Source of the DNA: Cereibacter sphaeroides
GTDB taxonomy: Bacteria; Pseudomonadota; Alphaproteobacteria; Rhodobacterales; Rhodobacteraceae
Reading direction: 5' to 3'
Length of the DNA stretch: 64,000 nt
NCBI GenBank assembly: GCA_003243455.1
Contig: QFQS01000002.1
Span: forward strand, 248,001-312,000
Part shown: piece after piece, positions 26,260-34,589 of the stretch
Numbering within the stretch: the first letter of the stretch is position 1
How the letters are laid out: each line of letters begins with the position of its first letter
The notes under the pieces: generated by a model
Told to the model about the DNA's origin: nothing
Seen by the model: the letters and a program-made list of their open reading frames with translations, nothing else
The model's database searches: none
Program-made: the position numbers and the translations under genes

Positions 26260-27743
26260 CCACCTTCGCGGTTGGCTTGCTGCTTGCATCGCGGGTCATG
26301 GCTGCGGAGTTCACCGAGTGGACGGGGCCGGTCGATACGCTGGCCTCGCTGCCCTATCCCATGCTCGACGAAAAAGGCGGACTGCGCCCCTACATCGCCT
26401 CTCTGCCGCTGACGTCGAACGACAAGCGCGTCATCCGCATGGAAGGTCCGGTAGAGCCCGGCGACGACGAACGGTTGCGTGCGGCGGCCGGGCGCACCGA
26501 TCCATACGGCAATACGATCCTGTGGATGAATTCCGATGGCGGCAACTTTGAAGCGGGGCTCGCGCTGGGGGACGCGATCACCGAGCTGCATCTGATGACC
26601 TTTGTCGGACCCGGTCAGCGCTGCCTGTCGGCCTGCGCCTTTGCCTTCCTGGCCGGTCAGGCGCAGATCGACGAACAGGGGCGGACCACGCCCACGCGCC
26701 AGTTGCACACGGAGGGTATACTGGGGTTCCATGCCCCCTCGCTTGCCGGGTCGATCTCGGTCGAGATGTTGGCCGACCCTACGACCACAGCCATTCTGAC
26801 GCAGGAATTCGCAAGGCCAACCATGGCCAATATCGCCGAGCTTCAACGGCGGGCGGCACCGTGGATGCTGTCGTCGGACATGCTGGCAAGCATCCTTCAG
26901 CATGTTGGAAGCGACGATTTCATTACCATAAACCGCGTGTACGAGGCGATGCAGAATGAGATCACCGTCATCGGGCCGCCGCAGCTGCCGGTCAAAGGCT
27001 GGGGTGCGGTCGAGGCGTTCCAGGCCTGCTCGCTGGTGCTTGGACGCACCCTTTGGGCCGAGCGGCCGGATTTGGTCATTCCCGCATTTGGGGGCGGCTG
27101 GCAAGAATGGATGCCGGGGGCGGCGTTCTTTCGCAACGTTCTGGCCGACCGCAGCCTGACGGTGACAGAGACGGCAGCCGGACCCGTGTTCGTCTGGAAG
27201 ACCGTGGCCGGACGCATCGGCGAGGTTACATGCACCGTGCAGCAGGGTGCCGAGGGGCCGGCGGTCCTGCTGGCGGGCGCGGGCCTGCCGGAATGGGACG
27301 AGACGGTAAAATACCTGAAAACCAAAGGCGCGATACCCGTCAGCCGCCTTGGCCTCTTGGGCTTTGGCGTTCCCTGGACAGCCGTTGGCGCCGCAGATCT
27401 TTACATCGAGGATCCCGATGGGCTGTGGGCCAATGTGCCGGGCGATGTGCTTGCCCAGGCCAGCCTGCACGACCCCTGCAGGAATGCCGCGCAGGTCTGG
27501 CCGACGATCTGCCGCTTTCCCATATTGCGAAAAGCCATAGGCGTGATGACCGGCCTGTCCGATCGTCTGAATGCGCGCCAGGACTATCGCGACACCTGGA
27601 ACCAGAACATCGCCCTGTTGTGCCGACCGCAGGCCCTGCCCGCAGGGGACGCGGAGGCCGAGATGTTTGGCGGCTATTGCAGCCTGATGGTCACAAGCGA
27701 CCTGATCCGCATCGCGCTGGCCTCGCTTGGCAAGACGCCATAG
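26244..27743 (+). CDS. Periplasmic protein with a ClpP/crotonase-fold serine-peptidase-like domain
   Basis: This 499-residue exported protein (signal MRAVLTTFAVGLLLASRVMA) has a domain at about residues 60-200 that looks like the periplasmic ClpP-fold family: TILWMNSDGGNFEAGLALGD (oxyanion region), RCLSACAFAFLAG with Ser129 at the nucleophile position, and GFHAPS with His163. The remaining roughly 300 residues match no domain I know; Cys pairs suggest disulfides. It overlaps the upstream gene by 16 bp. Peptidase activity is inferred from the conserved Ser and His; many homologues are uncharacterised. Confidence 0.7.
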   Translation: MRAVLTTFAVGLLLASRVMAAEFTEWTGPVDTLASLPYPMLDEKGGLRPYIASLPLTSNDKRVIRMEGPVEPGDDERLRAAAGRTDPYGNTILWMNSDGGNFEAGLALGDAITELHLMTFVGPGQRCLSACAFAFLAGQAQIDEQGRTTPTRQLHTEGILGFHAPSLAGSISVEMLADPTTTAILTQEFARPTMANIAELQRRAAPWMLSSDMLASILQHVGSDDFITINRVYEAMQNEITVIGPPQLPVKGWGAVEAFQACSLVLGRTLWAERPDLVIPAFGGGWQEWMPGAAFFRNVLADRSLTVTETAAGPVFVWKTVAGRIGEVTCTVQQGAEGPAVLLAGAGLPEWDETVKYLKTKGAIPVSRLGLLGFGVPWTAVGAADLYIEDPDGLWANVPGDVLAQASLHDPCRNAAQVWPTICRFPILRKAIGVMTGLSDRLNARQDYRDTWNQNIALLCRPQALPAGDAEAEMFGGYCSLMVTSDLIRIALASLGKTP

Positions 27744-27830
27744 CGCCCGGGATGTTTCGGCCCATGGCTCTGGCACAAGCGGCAATATCGTCGTAATGCG
27801 CCGCATCGCCACAGATCGGACCCCGGCCCC

Positions 27831-28706
27831 ATGTTCATCGCCACGCTTCTGACCAGCCCCGCGAAACCACGGCTTGAGCAGGCGGCCGTCGAGGCATTGC
27901 GGAATGCCTGGGGCGGCGGGGCAGAGACCTGGTTGCAGCCGGGGGTCGCGGCAGAATTTCCGCTCCCCGTCCAGCCCGCCAACCGATGGGAAGTCTGGGC
28001 CGACCTGCAGGGCCTGGGCATCGACCTTGCCGTGCAGCGGGCCGAGGGGCGTCGGAAGGCACTGCTGCTTGCCGATATGGATTCGACGATGATCGACCAG
28101 GAATGCATCGACGAGCTGGCAGATGTCGCCGGTGTCGGCGCGCGGGTGGCCGAGATCACGGCCCGCGCGATGAATGGCGAGCTGGATTTCGAGGCGGCGC
28201 TGGATGAACGGGTCAGGCTTTTGACCGGGCTGCCGGAGGCGGTGATCGGTCAGGTGCTGCAGGACCGCATCACGCTTGCCGCCGGTGGAAAAGAGCTGGT
28301 CGCCACGATGAAGGCCAACGGCGCGCGGGCCGCGCTGGTCTCGGGCGGGTTTACAGCCTTTACCGGGCCGGTGGCGACGGCACTGGGATTTGACGAGAAC
28401 CGAGCGAACACGCTCGAGGCCGCTGGCGGCAAGCTGACTGGCAGCGTCCGGCGCCCGATCCTTGGCCGCGCCGCGAAGGCCAAGGCGCTGACCGAGATCA
28501 CGGCGCGGATGGGCATCGGCGCGGATCAGGTCATGGCGGTGGGTGATGGTGCGAATGATCTGGCCATGCTGAAGATCGCTGGCGCAGGGGTGGCATTGCA
28601 CGCAAAGCCCGTGGTGGCTGCGGAATGTGAGCTGCGGGTCAACCATGGCGATCTGACCGCGCTATTGTTCCTGCAAGGCTATCGGCGTTCGGAATTCGTG
28701 GCCTGA
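27831..28706 (+). CDS. serB: Phosphoserine phosphatase
   Basis: This 291-residue HAD-superfamily enzyme performs the last step of serine synthesis. The nucleophile motif ADMDSTMIDQECIDELAD has Asp82 and Asp84. Motif II is LVSGGFTAF, the lysine is in the GRAAKAKAL region, and GDGANDLAMLKIAGAGVAL is motif III. An N-terminal extension of about 75 residues precedes the HAD core. With serC and serA 3-6 kb away, the whole phosphorylated serine pathway lies in this window. Confidence 0.96.
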   Translation: MFIATLLTSPAKPRLEQAAVEALRNAWGGGAETWLQPGVAAEFPLPVQPANRWEVWADLQGLGIDLAVQRAEGRRKALLLADMDSTMIDQECIDELADVAGVGARVAEITARAMNGELDFEAALDERVRLLTGLPEAVIGQVLQDRITLAAGGKELVATMKANGARAALVSGGFTAFTGPVATALGFDENRANTLEAAGGKLTGSVRRPILGRAAKAKALTEITARMGIGADQVMAVGDGANDLAMLKIAGAGVALHAKPVVAAECELRVNHGDLTALLFLQGYRRSEFVA

Positions 28707-28818
28707 ACGCGCCACCAGCGATGACATTGCCGTGAATAGAAAGGGCCTCCGAACTATTTTCTTCGCCATAGTGATGCTGCGCTATAGTTTTCCATTGAAT
28801 TTCAGCAGGAGAGCCAGC

Positions 28819-29253
28819 GTGCAGTCAGCGATCAAAGCCCTTGGTTTCGGCCTTATCGTCCTTGCCGGGGCGGCATTTGCCGCCGATGCGACCGATCCCA
28901 CGGTCAAGGCCCGGCAGCAATTGATGGATACGATCGCCTTGAACACAAAGGTTCTTGGCGACATGGCGCAGGGCAAGGCGGCTTTTGACACTGATGCCGC
29001 CGCGACGGCCAGATCGAACCTTGCCGCCGCCGCCGCCGATATTCCGGTAAAGTTTCAGGAACAGGCGACGGATCCAGCTACCAAGGCGGGTCCGCAAATC
29101 TGGACCAACTGGGACACTTTCCTGCAGGACGCCGAGGCGCTGACCAAGGCGGCCGAGGCGATGAATGTCTCGGACGTCGAGGGCATCGCGGCTACGATGG
29201 GATCGGTCGGCGGGGTCTGCGGCGATTGCCACAAGGCCTTCCGCTCTCAGTAA
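28819..29253 (+). CDS. Cytochrome c' family protein
   Basis: This 144-residue exported four-helix haem protein carries its covalent haem at the C-terminus: CGDCH at about residues 135-139, followed by KAFRSQ. The signal peptide is VQSAIKALGFGLIVLAGAAFAA. I chose the GTG at 28819 because AGGAGAGCC precedes it and the signal peptide is then intact; the longer in-frame ATG at 28732 adds an unlikely hydrophobic tail. Cytochromes c' bind NO or CO and are linked to nitrosative stress protection. Confidence 0.9.
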   Translation: MQSAIKALGFGLIVLAGAAFAADATDPTVKARQQLMDTIALNTKVLGDMAQGKAAFDTDAAATARSNLAAAAADIPVKFQEQATDPATKAGPQIWTNWDTFLQDAEALTKAAEAMNVSDVEGIAATMGSVGGVCGDCHKAFRSQ

Positions 29254-29259
29254 GCGAAG

Positions 29260-29565
29260 TCAGCCGCAGTATATGCGGGTGATCCGGTCTTGCGTATCTA
29301 CGGCTACGTTAACGCGGGCCTCGCTATAGTCCATCGTCACCGGCTGGCCCGGACGGATCACGCGTGAAGGGCCGCTGCGGGCCTGGGATTCGAATAGCGC
29401 CACGTTCTGGCCGACCAGAACCTGCAATCCTTGCGCGCCGCAGGCGTCCGCAGCGGGCGGTATCGGCTGGGGCGCCGGCTTGCCAGAATCGATTGGCGGA
29501 AGTGTCGGGAGCGTTTCGACGCAGGCGGAAAGGGCAAGAACGGCGATAAGGGCGGCACGGCGCAT
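29260..29565 (-). CDS. Small lipoprotein with a peptidase inhibitor I78-like domain
   Basis: This 101-residue protein begins MRRAALIAVLALSAC, a lipoprotein signal with Cys15 at the lipobox, followed by a Pro-rich spacer. The C-terminal 60 residues match the I78 inhibitor pattern: a Cys, GQ, RVIRPGQPVTMDYSEARVNV, then DTQDRITRIYCG. The I78 family is named for a fungal proteinase inhibitor, but most bacterial members are untested. It converges with the cytochrome c' gene. Confidence 0.75.
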   Translation of the reverse strand: MRRAALIAVLALSACVETLPTLPPIDSGKPAPQPIPPAADACGAQGLQVLVGQNVALFESQARSGPSRVIRPGQPVTMDYSEARVNVAVDTQDRITRIYCG

Positions 29566-29641
29566 GGGGGCTACCTTCGCGGGTTGATGTCACGCCTGTT
29601 CTGGCATGCCTTGTGCCGCTCCGCCTAGGGGTTTGCGCGGC

Positions 29642-30229
29642 CTAGTCGAGATACTCAAGCCGCGAAAGGATCCACAGGATCAGCGCGGCCATGGCGACCA
29701 GCGCGAAAAGCCGGTGATACCAGCGGTTTCGCACCAGCATTGCGGCAATCGCCATGCCTGCCAGAAGCAGTTGCTGCATGACATAGGGCGCGCCATAATC
29801 CTGAAGTCGCCCTGCCCCTTTCAGCGCCGTGTCAGCGATATCCATCAAAAAAATTGCCGTCAGCAACCCGTAGAACAGGCGCTGGCGCGCATGGAAATGC
29901 GCGTCATAGCTGATCGGTTCAGCCGTGGGCATCAGAACTGCTGACGCCAGAAAGATCAGCGCGGCGTAGCAGATGACAAACAGGTATCGCTCGAAACTCC
30001 ACCGCGCGACAGTCACAAGCGAGAACTGGAACCACCAGAAATAGATGGTGAACAGCATCATGAAGCAGGCCCAGGCCAGATGGGCCGAATAGATGCGGTG
30101 CCGCTCAGGGTGGGTCAGAAACAGCGCAAGGCCGGACAGAAGCCGCGTCAGCGCCAGCCCGGTGACGACACCGATGACGATGCGCACATGGGTGAACTCT
30201 CTTCCTGCCGTCAGCGCGGGTTCCGCCAT
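29642..30229 (-). CDS. Integral membrane protein of unknown function
   Basis: This 195-residue protein has about six hydrophobic segments, at roughly residues 17-37, 50-68, 82-100, 118-132, 148-163 and 170-188, and ends with a short cytoplasmic tail. No known motif was recognised. Its start lies three bases from the stop of the upstream flavin reductase gene, so they are probably co-transcribed. Confidence 0.7.
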   Translation of the reverse strand: MAEPALTAGREFTHVRIVIGVVTGLALTRLLSGLALFLTHPERHRIYSAHLAWACFMMLFTIYFWWFQFSLVTVARWSFERYLFVICYAALIFLASAVLMPTAEPISYDAHFHARQRLFYGLLTAIFLMDIADTALKGAGRLQDYGAPYVMQQLLLAGMAIAAMLVRNRWYHRLFALVAMAALILWILSRLEYLD

Positions 30230-30232
30230 TCT

Positions 30233-30808
30233 CTATTCCGGCTCTTTTGCGCGCAGAAGCGGTCCGGCAGCGAAGAAATTGCCACCGGCGATATGATGGA
30301 TGGTGCGCAGGGATTCTGGGCCGTCGATCCAGTGCCCCTCGCGGAACACCTGCGGGTCGGCCCAGGCGGCAGTGACATGGGCCACGAACATGTCGTGACG
30401 TTGCTGCACGTCCGTCTCTGCAATCACCCGGCAGTCCAGCCAGGCGATTCCCAGCGCCAGGCGAGGTGGAACATCGGGCGCGTCCGGCAGAACCTTGATC
30501 CCCCAGCGGGCGAATTTGTCGACCTCGCGGCCCGAGATCTGGCCCACAGCGTTGGTTATATCGACAGCCCCAGCGGGCGGAATGGTCAGGCCGAAGCGGC
30601 CGGTGGCGTCTATCAGCTCTCGTGTCAGGGTGGGGCGGTCGATCACGATGGAAATCTTTGGCGGGTCGAAGTCCACGGCCATCGACCATGCGGCGGCCAT
30701 AACATTGCGCCGGATGCCGTCCGTCGTGGTGACAAGCACCGTCGGCCCGTGATTGAGCAGCCGGTAGGACTTGTTCAGCGGCACTTCTGCCACCCTGGCA
30801 TCCGCCAT
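30233..30808 (-). CDS. Flavin reductase family (FMN-binding split-barrel) protein
   Basis: This is a roughly 191-residue protein. It has PTVLVTTTDGIRRNVMAAAWSMAVDFDPPKI near the N-terminus and GRFGLTIPPAG and GISWLDCRV-like blocks, the typical flavin-reductase-like layout. A late block is HHIAGGNFFAAG. Such proteins bind FMN and serve as flavin reductases or related oxidoreductases. I chose the ATG at 30808 (AGGGGAAGCGCGA upstream) over the in-frame one at 30853, which adds a non-family tail. It is divergent from the formaldehyde dehydrogenase gene. Confidence 0.82.
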   Translation of the reverse strand: MADARVAEVPLNKSYRLLNHGPTVLVTTTDGIRRNVMAAAWSMAVDFDPPKISIVIDRPTLTRELIDATGRFGLTIPPAGAVDITNAVGQISGREVDKFARWGIKVLPDAPDVPPRLALGIAWLDCRVIAETDVQQRHDMFVAHVTAAWADPQVFREGHWIDGPESLRTIHHIAGGNFFAAGPLLRAKEPE

Positions 30809-30890
30809 TCGCGCTTCCCCTCGGACTGCAACCGGTTGCAGCCCGGCGCACATTCGCTACTCTGCCCGCAAATCAGAGGGAGGGATACCC

Positions 30891-32021
30891 ATGCGCACCC
30901 GTGCCGCCGTCGCCGTTGCTGCCGGCAAACCGCTTGAGATCATGGAGGTCAACCTTGAAGGCCCGAAGAAGGGCGAGGTTCTGGTCGAGATCAAGGCCAC
31001 CGGCATTTGCCATACCGACGAATTCACCCTGTCAGGCGCCGACCCCGAGGGGATTTTCCCGTCGATCCTGGGCCATGAAGGCGCAGGGATCGTGATCGAG
31101 GTCGGCGAGGGCGTCACCACGCTGAAGCCCGGCGATCACGTCATCCCGCTTTACACGCCCGAGTGCCGCGAGTGTCCGTCCTGCCTGTCGCGCAAGACCA
31201 ACCTCTGCACCGCGATCCGCAGCACGCAAGGCCAGGGCCTGATGCCCGATGGCACGACGCGGTTCTCGATGCTGGATGGCACGCCGATCTATCACTACAT
31301 GGGCTGTTCGACCTTCGCGAACCACACGGTCCTGCCCGAGATCGCGCTGGCAAAGGTCGACCCCGAAGCGCCCTTCGACAAGATTTGCTACATCGGTTGC
31401 GGCGTGACGACCGGGATCGGTGCAGTGCTGAACACCGCGAATGTCGAGATCGGGGCCAAAGCGGTGGTGTTCGGTCTGGGCGGGATCGGGTTGAACGTGA
31501 TCCAGGGCCTGAAGATGGCCGGTGCCGACATGATCATCGGCGTCGATCTGAACAACGACAAGAAGGAATGGGGCGAGCGTTTTGGCATGACCCATTTCGT
31601 GAACCCGAAACAGGTCGAAGGGTCGCTGGTTCAGCACATCGTCAACATGACCAAGACGCCCTTCGATCAGATCGGCGGGGCGGATTATTCGTTCGATTGC
31701 ACCGGCAACGTGAAGGTCATGCGCGATGCGCTGGAATGCACGCACCGCGGCTGGGGTGTCTCTGTCGTCATCGGCGTGGCGCCTGCGGGGGCCGAAATCC
31801 AGACCCGCCCGTTCCAGCTGGTGACGGGCCGCGTCTGGAAGGGCACGGCCTTTGGCGGCGCGCGGGGCCGCACGGACGTGCCGAAGATCGTGGACTGGTA
31901 CATGGACGGGAAGATAGAGATCGACCCGATGATCACCCACACGCTGAAGCTGGAAGACATCAACAAGGGGTTCGACCTGATGCATGAGGGCAAGTCGATC
32001 CGCTCGGTGGTGGTCTACTAA
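30891..32021 (+). CDS. S-(hydroxymethyl)glutathione dehydrogenase (class III alcohol dehydrogenase)
   Basis: This 376-residue zinc medium-chain dehydrogenase oxidises the glutathione-formaldehyde adduct. Catalytic zinc ligands are seen in GICHTDEF and GHEGAGIV. The structural zinc cysteines are in PECRECPSCLSRKTNLC, and the NAD site is VFGLGGIGLNVIQG. RGRTDVPKIVDWY near the end is diagnostic of class III. The ATG follows GAGGGAGGGATACCC. The product, S-formylglutathione, is the substrate of the hydrolase encoded at 36652. The name adhI/flhA is used in relatives; I leave the symbol open. Confidence 0.95.
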   Translation: MRTRAAVAVAAGKPLEIMEVNLEGPKKGEVLVEIKATGICHTDEFTLSGADPEGIFPSILGHEGAGIVIEVGEGVTTLKPGDHVIPLYTPECRECPSCLSRKTNLCTAIRSTQGQGLMPDGTTRFSMLDGTPIYHYMGCSTFANHTVLPEIALAKVDPEAPFDKICYIGCGVTTGIGAVLNTANVEIGAKAVVFGLGGIGLNVIQGLKMAGADMIIGVDLNNDKKEWGERFGMTHFVNPKQVEGSLVQHIVNMTKTPFDQIGGADYSFDCTGNVKVMRDALECTHRGWGVSVVIGVAPAGAEIQTRPFQLVTGRVWKGTAFGGARGRTDVPKIVDWYMDGKIEIDPMITHTLKLEDINKGFDLMHEGKSIRSVVVY

Positions 32022-32027
32022 AAAATT

Positions 32028-32055
32028 GCCCGCGCGGATACTGATCCGCGCGGGC
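32028..32055. terminator. Strong terminator hairpin between class III ADH and the stress-protein gene
   Basis: GCCCGCGCGGAT (32028-32039) and ATCCGCGCGGGC (32044-32055) form a perfect 12-bp stem with an ACTG loop. Read on the minus strand it is followed by AATTTTTT, a good T-tail for the gene ending at 32104; for the plus strand the tail is weak (TTG). Confidence 0.82.
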
Positions 32056-32103
32056 TTGCCGACACTTCGGGGTCAGCGGTCACGCCAGCAGGCGTGTTGA
32101 CGA

Positions 32104-32853
32104 TTACGGCCAGTCGGGTTCGTCCCGCACATATGTGCGGACCTTGGGGCGGCTTCGCTTATCGTCGCGGCGATAGTCGCGCGTTTCAACCTCATCCTTG
32201 TCGAGCGCGTCGGCGGCGGATAGTCCCGCCCCCCGGCGCATCGCATCGGCGCTGTCACGTGGCAGCGGCTCCTGCTCGATCAGTTCGCCTTCGATCTGCT
32301 CTTCGGTCTTGCGAACGGGTGTCGAGATCGCCCCAGGCGAGGCCAGCCCCGCAGCGCCCACAGCAGCGCCGCGCATCTGGTGCTCGTAGGGTTGGGAAAG
32401 AGGGTCGTCGATCAGACCTCCGCTGCGACGCTCGCGGTGGCTGACCCAGCCATCGCTTCGCCAGCTTTGCGCACGTTCGTCCAGATCGACCGCGCCTTCG
32501 TCATCCAGGATTTCCATCGCGGTTTCGTATTGCGCGTCGCTCAGGTTTACAGCCGTCACCATATGACCGCCGCGGCGCAGCCCCTCGGCATAGGCGCTGC
32601 GATCGTCATAGGGAAAGAACAGATCGGCCAGCATTTCGAAAAAACCGCGCTGTTCAGGCTGGGCGCTGGTCGCGCCGACAGCCCGGTCAGAGCCTTTCGT
32701 CATCACGATCTGCGACCGCGCAATGCCTGCCTCGGCCAGTGCCGACACCGCCTCTTCAGCGTCCGTCAGGTCATCGTAGAAAGCGCTGATCGTCAGCCCG
32801 TTTCGCTCATCATCTTCATCATAGGTCGAGGGATAGTCGGTCATCGTCATCAT
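32104..32853 (-). CDS. General-stress-type protein with an N-terminal YflT/heat-induced-stress-like domain
   Basis: This is a roughly 249-residue acidic soluble protein. The N-terminal half reads as the stress-protein domain LTISAFYDDLTDAEEAVSALAE then GFFEMLADLFFP, with DLDERAQSWRSDGW after about residue 130. The C-terminal half is charged, low-complexity and Arg/Asp-rich. No signal or membrane segment is present. Three nearby ATGs compete at the start; AGAAGG lies best for the third (32844). Related proteins accompany stress-response genes, but no biochemical role is known. Confidence 0.7.
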   Translation of the reverse strand: MMTMTDYPSTYDEDDERNGLTISAFYDDLTDAEEAVSALAEAGIARSQIVMTKGSDRAVGATSAQPEQRGFFEMLADLFFPYDDRSAYAEGLRRGGHMVTAVNLSDAQYETAMEILDDEGAVDLDERAQSWRSDGWVSHRERRSGGLIDDPLSQPYEHQMRGAAVGAAGLASPGAISTPVRKTEEQIEGELIEQEPLPRDSADAMRRGAGLSAADALDKDEVETRDYRRDDKRSRPKVRTYVRDEPDWP

Positions 32854-33114
32854 CCTTCTTTTGTCGGGAATTCGGATACCGCCTGATCTCGGGAACCGTC
32901 TTGGCGGCCCCGATCATGAAGGCAACCAGCGCGACCGCTCATTGTTCCGCAGGGGGTGGCAATTTCCTGTGGACGCCAGAACGCCGACGATCCGCCGTAT
33001 TGTTGTCGGATTCGCAGCCAATCCTTCAGTTCTGGGGCGGAAACAGGTCCGATCATGCTGCAAGAATGGAAGTTCCACACTGCGGGCACCAAGGCGGTGG
33101 TGGCAGGAGGTCTG

Positions 33115-33807
33115 ATGACAAGCGACGAAGTCGGGAAAACAAGAGCGGGACGGGTCGCCCTGCTGATTGATGGCGAAAATATTTCTCAGGATCTGGCAGG
33201 CCAGATCATCGTGCGATCTTCGCAGCTTGGCTCTCTTGTCGTGAAACGGGTCTACGGCAATGTCGCAAAGATGCCGAAGTGGGACGCAGCGCCGGGTTTC
33301 AAGTTGGTCCATTCTGGCTCGGGAAAGAACGCGACCGACATGCTTTTGACCGTGGAGGCGATGAAGCTGTCCTATGAGGAAACGTTCGATACGATTGCGA
33401 TCGTCTCATCCGATGGAGACTTCTCGCACCTCGCACACGATCTGCGTGAACGCCAGATAACCGTCGTAGGGATTGGGCGTGCGAGGGATGACAACAAATT
33501 CCACAAGGCTTGCTCGCGATACATTGACCTTGGTCAGCCAGAGTCCGCAGTCGCCGCAGAGCCGAAGCCACAGCCGCGAATGGATGAATTGAGCCAGAAG
33601 GTAGTGGCGCTGATCCGGTCAGAAGGAGGTGTCGCTGGCTATCCGATCGGAAAACTTGGTGGGCGGATGCATGCCGACTACAAAGTCAAGATTTACGAGT
33701 ACCCGGAAAAAACCTGGCGCGCCTATCTGGTTGCACGCCCGCACCTGTTCGTCTGCGATCCAAAAGGGCCGGACGCGAAGGTAAGGCTCAGGGCTTCGGC
33801 TCACTGA
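33115..33807 (+). CDS. NYN (PIN-like) domain protein with C-terminal OST-HTH/LOTUS-like domain
   Basis: This is a roughly 230-residue protein. The N-terminal NYN/LabA-type domain (about 13-140) has the expected acidic residues D19 (LLIDGEN), D75 (NATDMLL) and D100/D102 (VSSDGDFSHL), which in the family bind a metal for RNA cleavage. A Pro/Gln-rich linker leads to a C-terminal 65 residues that resemble a winged-helix RNA-binding (LOTUS/OST-HTH) domain: LSQKVVALIRSEGGVAG, then IYEYPEKTWRAYL. The start ATG follows GGCAGGAGGTCTG. Its last 20 bases overlap the convergent TetR gene. Confidence 0.8.
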   Translation: MTSDEVGKTRAGRVALLIDGENISQDLAGQIIVRSSQLGSLVVKRVYGNVAKMPKWDAAPGFKLVHSGSGKNATDMLLTVEAMKLSYEETFDTIAIVSSDGDFSHLAHDLRERQITVVGIGRARDDNKFHKACSRYIDLGQPESAVAAEPKPQPRMDELSQKVVALIRSEGGVAGYPIGKLGGRMHADYKVKIYEYPEKTWRAYLVARPHLFVCDPKGPDAKVRLRASAH

Positions 33808-34420
33808 CCCCATACCGCGCCAGGAACATCGAGACCGCTCCCTTGATCACACGCTCGCGGTCCTCAGGCTTGATCGGGCCGCCGATGCCAAAGACAAGGC
33901 GGGGGAACAGGTCGGCCTTGCAAAGCTCGGCGAACTGGTCTGCGGCCAGTTCCTTGTCTTCGATCTGCAATTCGCCCCGTGCTTCGGCGTCGTAAAAATA
34001 TTCGACCAGGCGCTTCCGGGCCAGGGCCGGGCCATGTTCGTAGAATTCGCGCCCCAGCTCGGGGAAGCGGTCGCTTTCGGCCACGCATATGCGGAATACG
34101 CGCATGCCAAAATCGGACAGGAAAAACTCGACCATACGGGTCGCGGCGGTGGTCAGGACCATCTCCGGCGTTGCTTTTGAGGTGATAAGCTCCGCAGCCT
34201 CGTTGGCCTGACGGCAGCATTCGCCGCGTGCACATTCCAGGAACAACAGGCGCTTGTCCGAGAAATAGCTATAGAGGGTGGCCTTGGACACACCCGCCTC
34301 GCGCGCAATGTCGTCGACGCTGGCGCCTTCGAAGCCATCACGGCGAAACACGTTCCAGGCGCCGTCCAGCACCTGCTCGTATTTACGTCCGCGTTTGATC
34401 ATTGGTTCCGCGACGTTCAT
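33788..34420 (-). CDS. TetR/AcrR family transcriptional regulator
   Basis: This 210-residue regulator has its N-terminal DNA-binding helix-turn-helix at about residues 15-60: GAWNVFRRDGFEGASVDDIA, then AGVSKATLYSYFSDKRLLF. The C-terminal part is the ligand and dimer domain. I chose the ATG at 34420 because GGAGGGACCG lies upstream; the frame is open to 34570 but that is not family-like. It is divergent from mbfA, and the 169-bp gap holds two palindromes that are candidate operators. The ligand is unknown. Confidence 0.9.
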   Translation of the reverse strand: MNVAEPMIKRGRKYEQVLDGAWNVFRRDGFEGASVDDIAREAGVSKATLYSYFSDKRLLFLECARGECCRQANEAAELITSKATPEMVLTTAATRMVEFFLSDFGMRVFRICVAESDRFPELGREFYEHGPALARKRLVEYFYDAEARGELQIEDKELAADQFAELCKADLFPRLVFGIGGPIKPEDRERVIKGAVSMFLARYGVSEPKP

Positions 34421-34521
34421 CGGTCCCTCCATGCGAAAGAATGATAGCGCCGCTGGCTGCCTGGCGGCAAGCACGCGATCAGCCCTGACATGGCCTTTGC
34501 GGACGAAGCATTCAACCCATG

Positions 34522-34548
34522 ACGTTTTGTCCTCTTGCGTCAAAACGT
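34522..34548. promoter_or_regulatory. Inverted repeat, candidate operator of the TetR regulator
   Basis: ACGTTTTG (34522-34529) and CAAAACGT (34541-34548) are perfect inverted arms separated by 11 nt. This fits TetR-type operator spacing and lies in the TetR-mbfA divergent region, 101 bp from the TetR start. The regulator pairing is inference. Confidence 0.45.
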
Positions 34549-34559
34549 GTTCCGGATAA

Positions 34560-34576
34560 ATTAGAATCATTCTAAT
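34560..34576. promoter_or_regulatory. ICE-type Irr operator upstream of mbfA
   Basis: ATTAGAA (34560-34566), spacer TCA, TTCTAAT (34570-34576) form a perfect 7-3-7 palindrome. It matches the iron control element bound by Irr (consensus TTTAGAA-N3-TTCTAAA) except at the outermost bases. It ends 13 bp before the mbfA start, a repressor-like position. Confidence 0.8.
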
Positions 34577-34589
34577 ATTGGGCCGCCTG

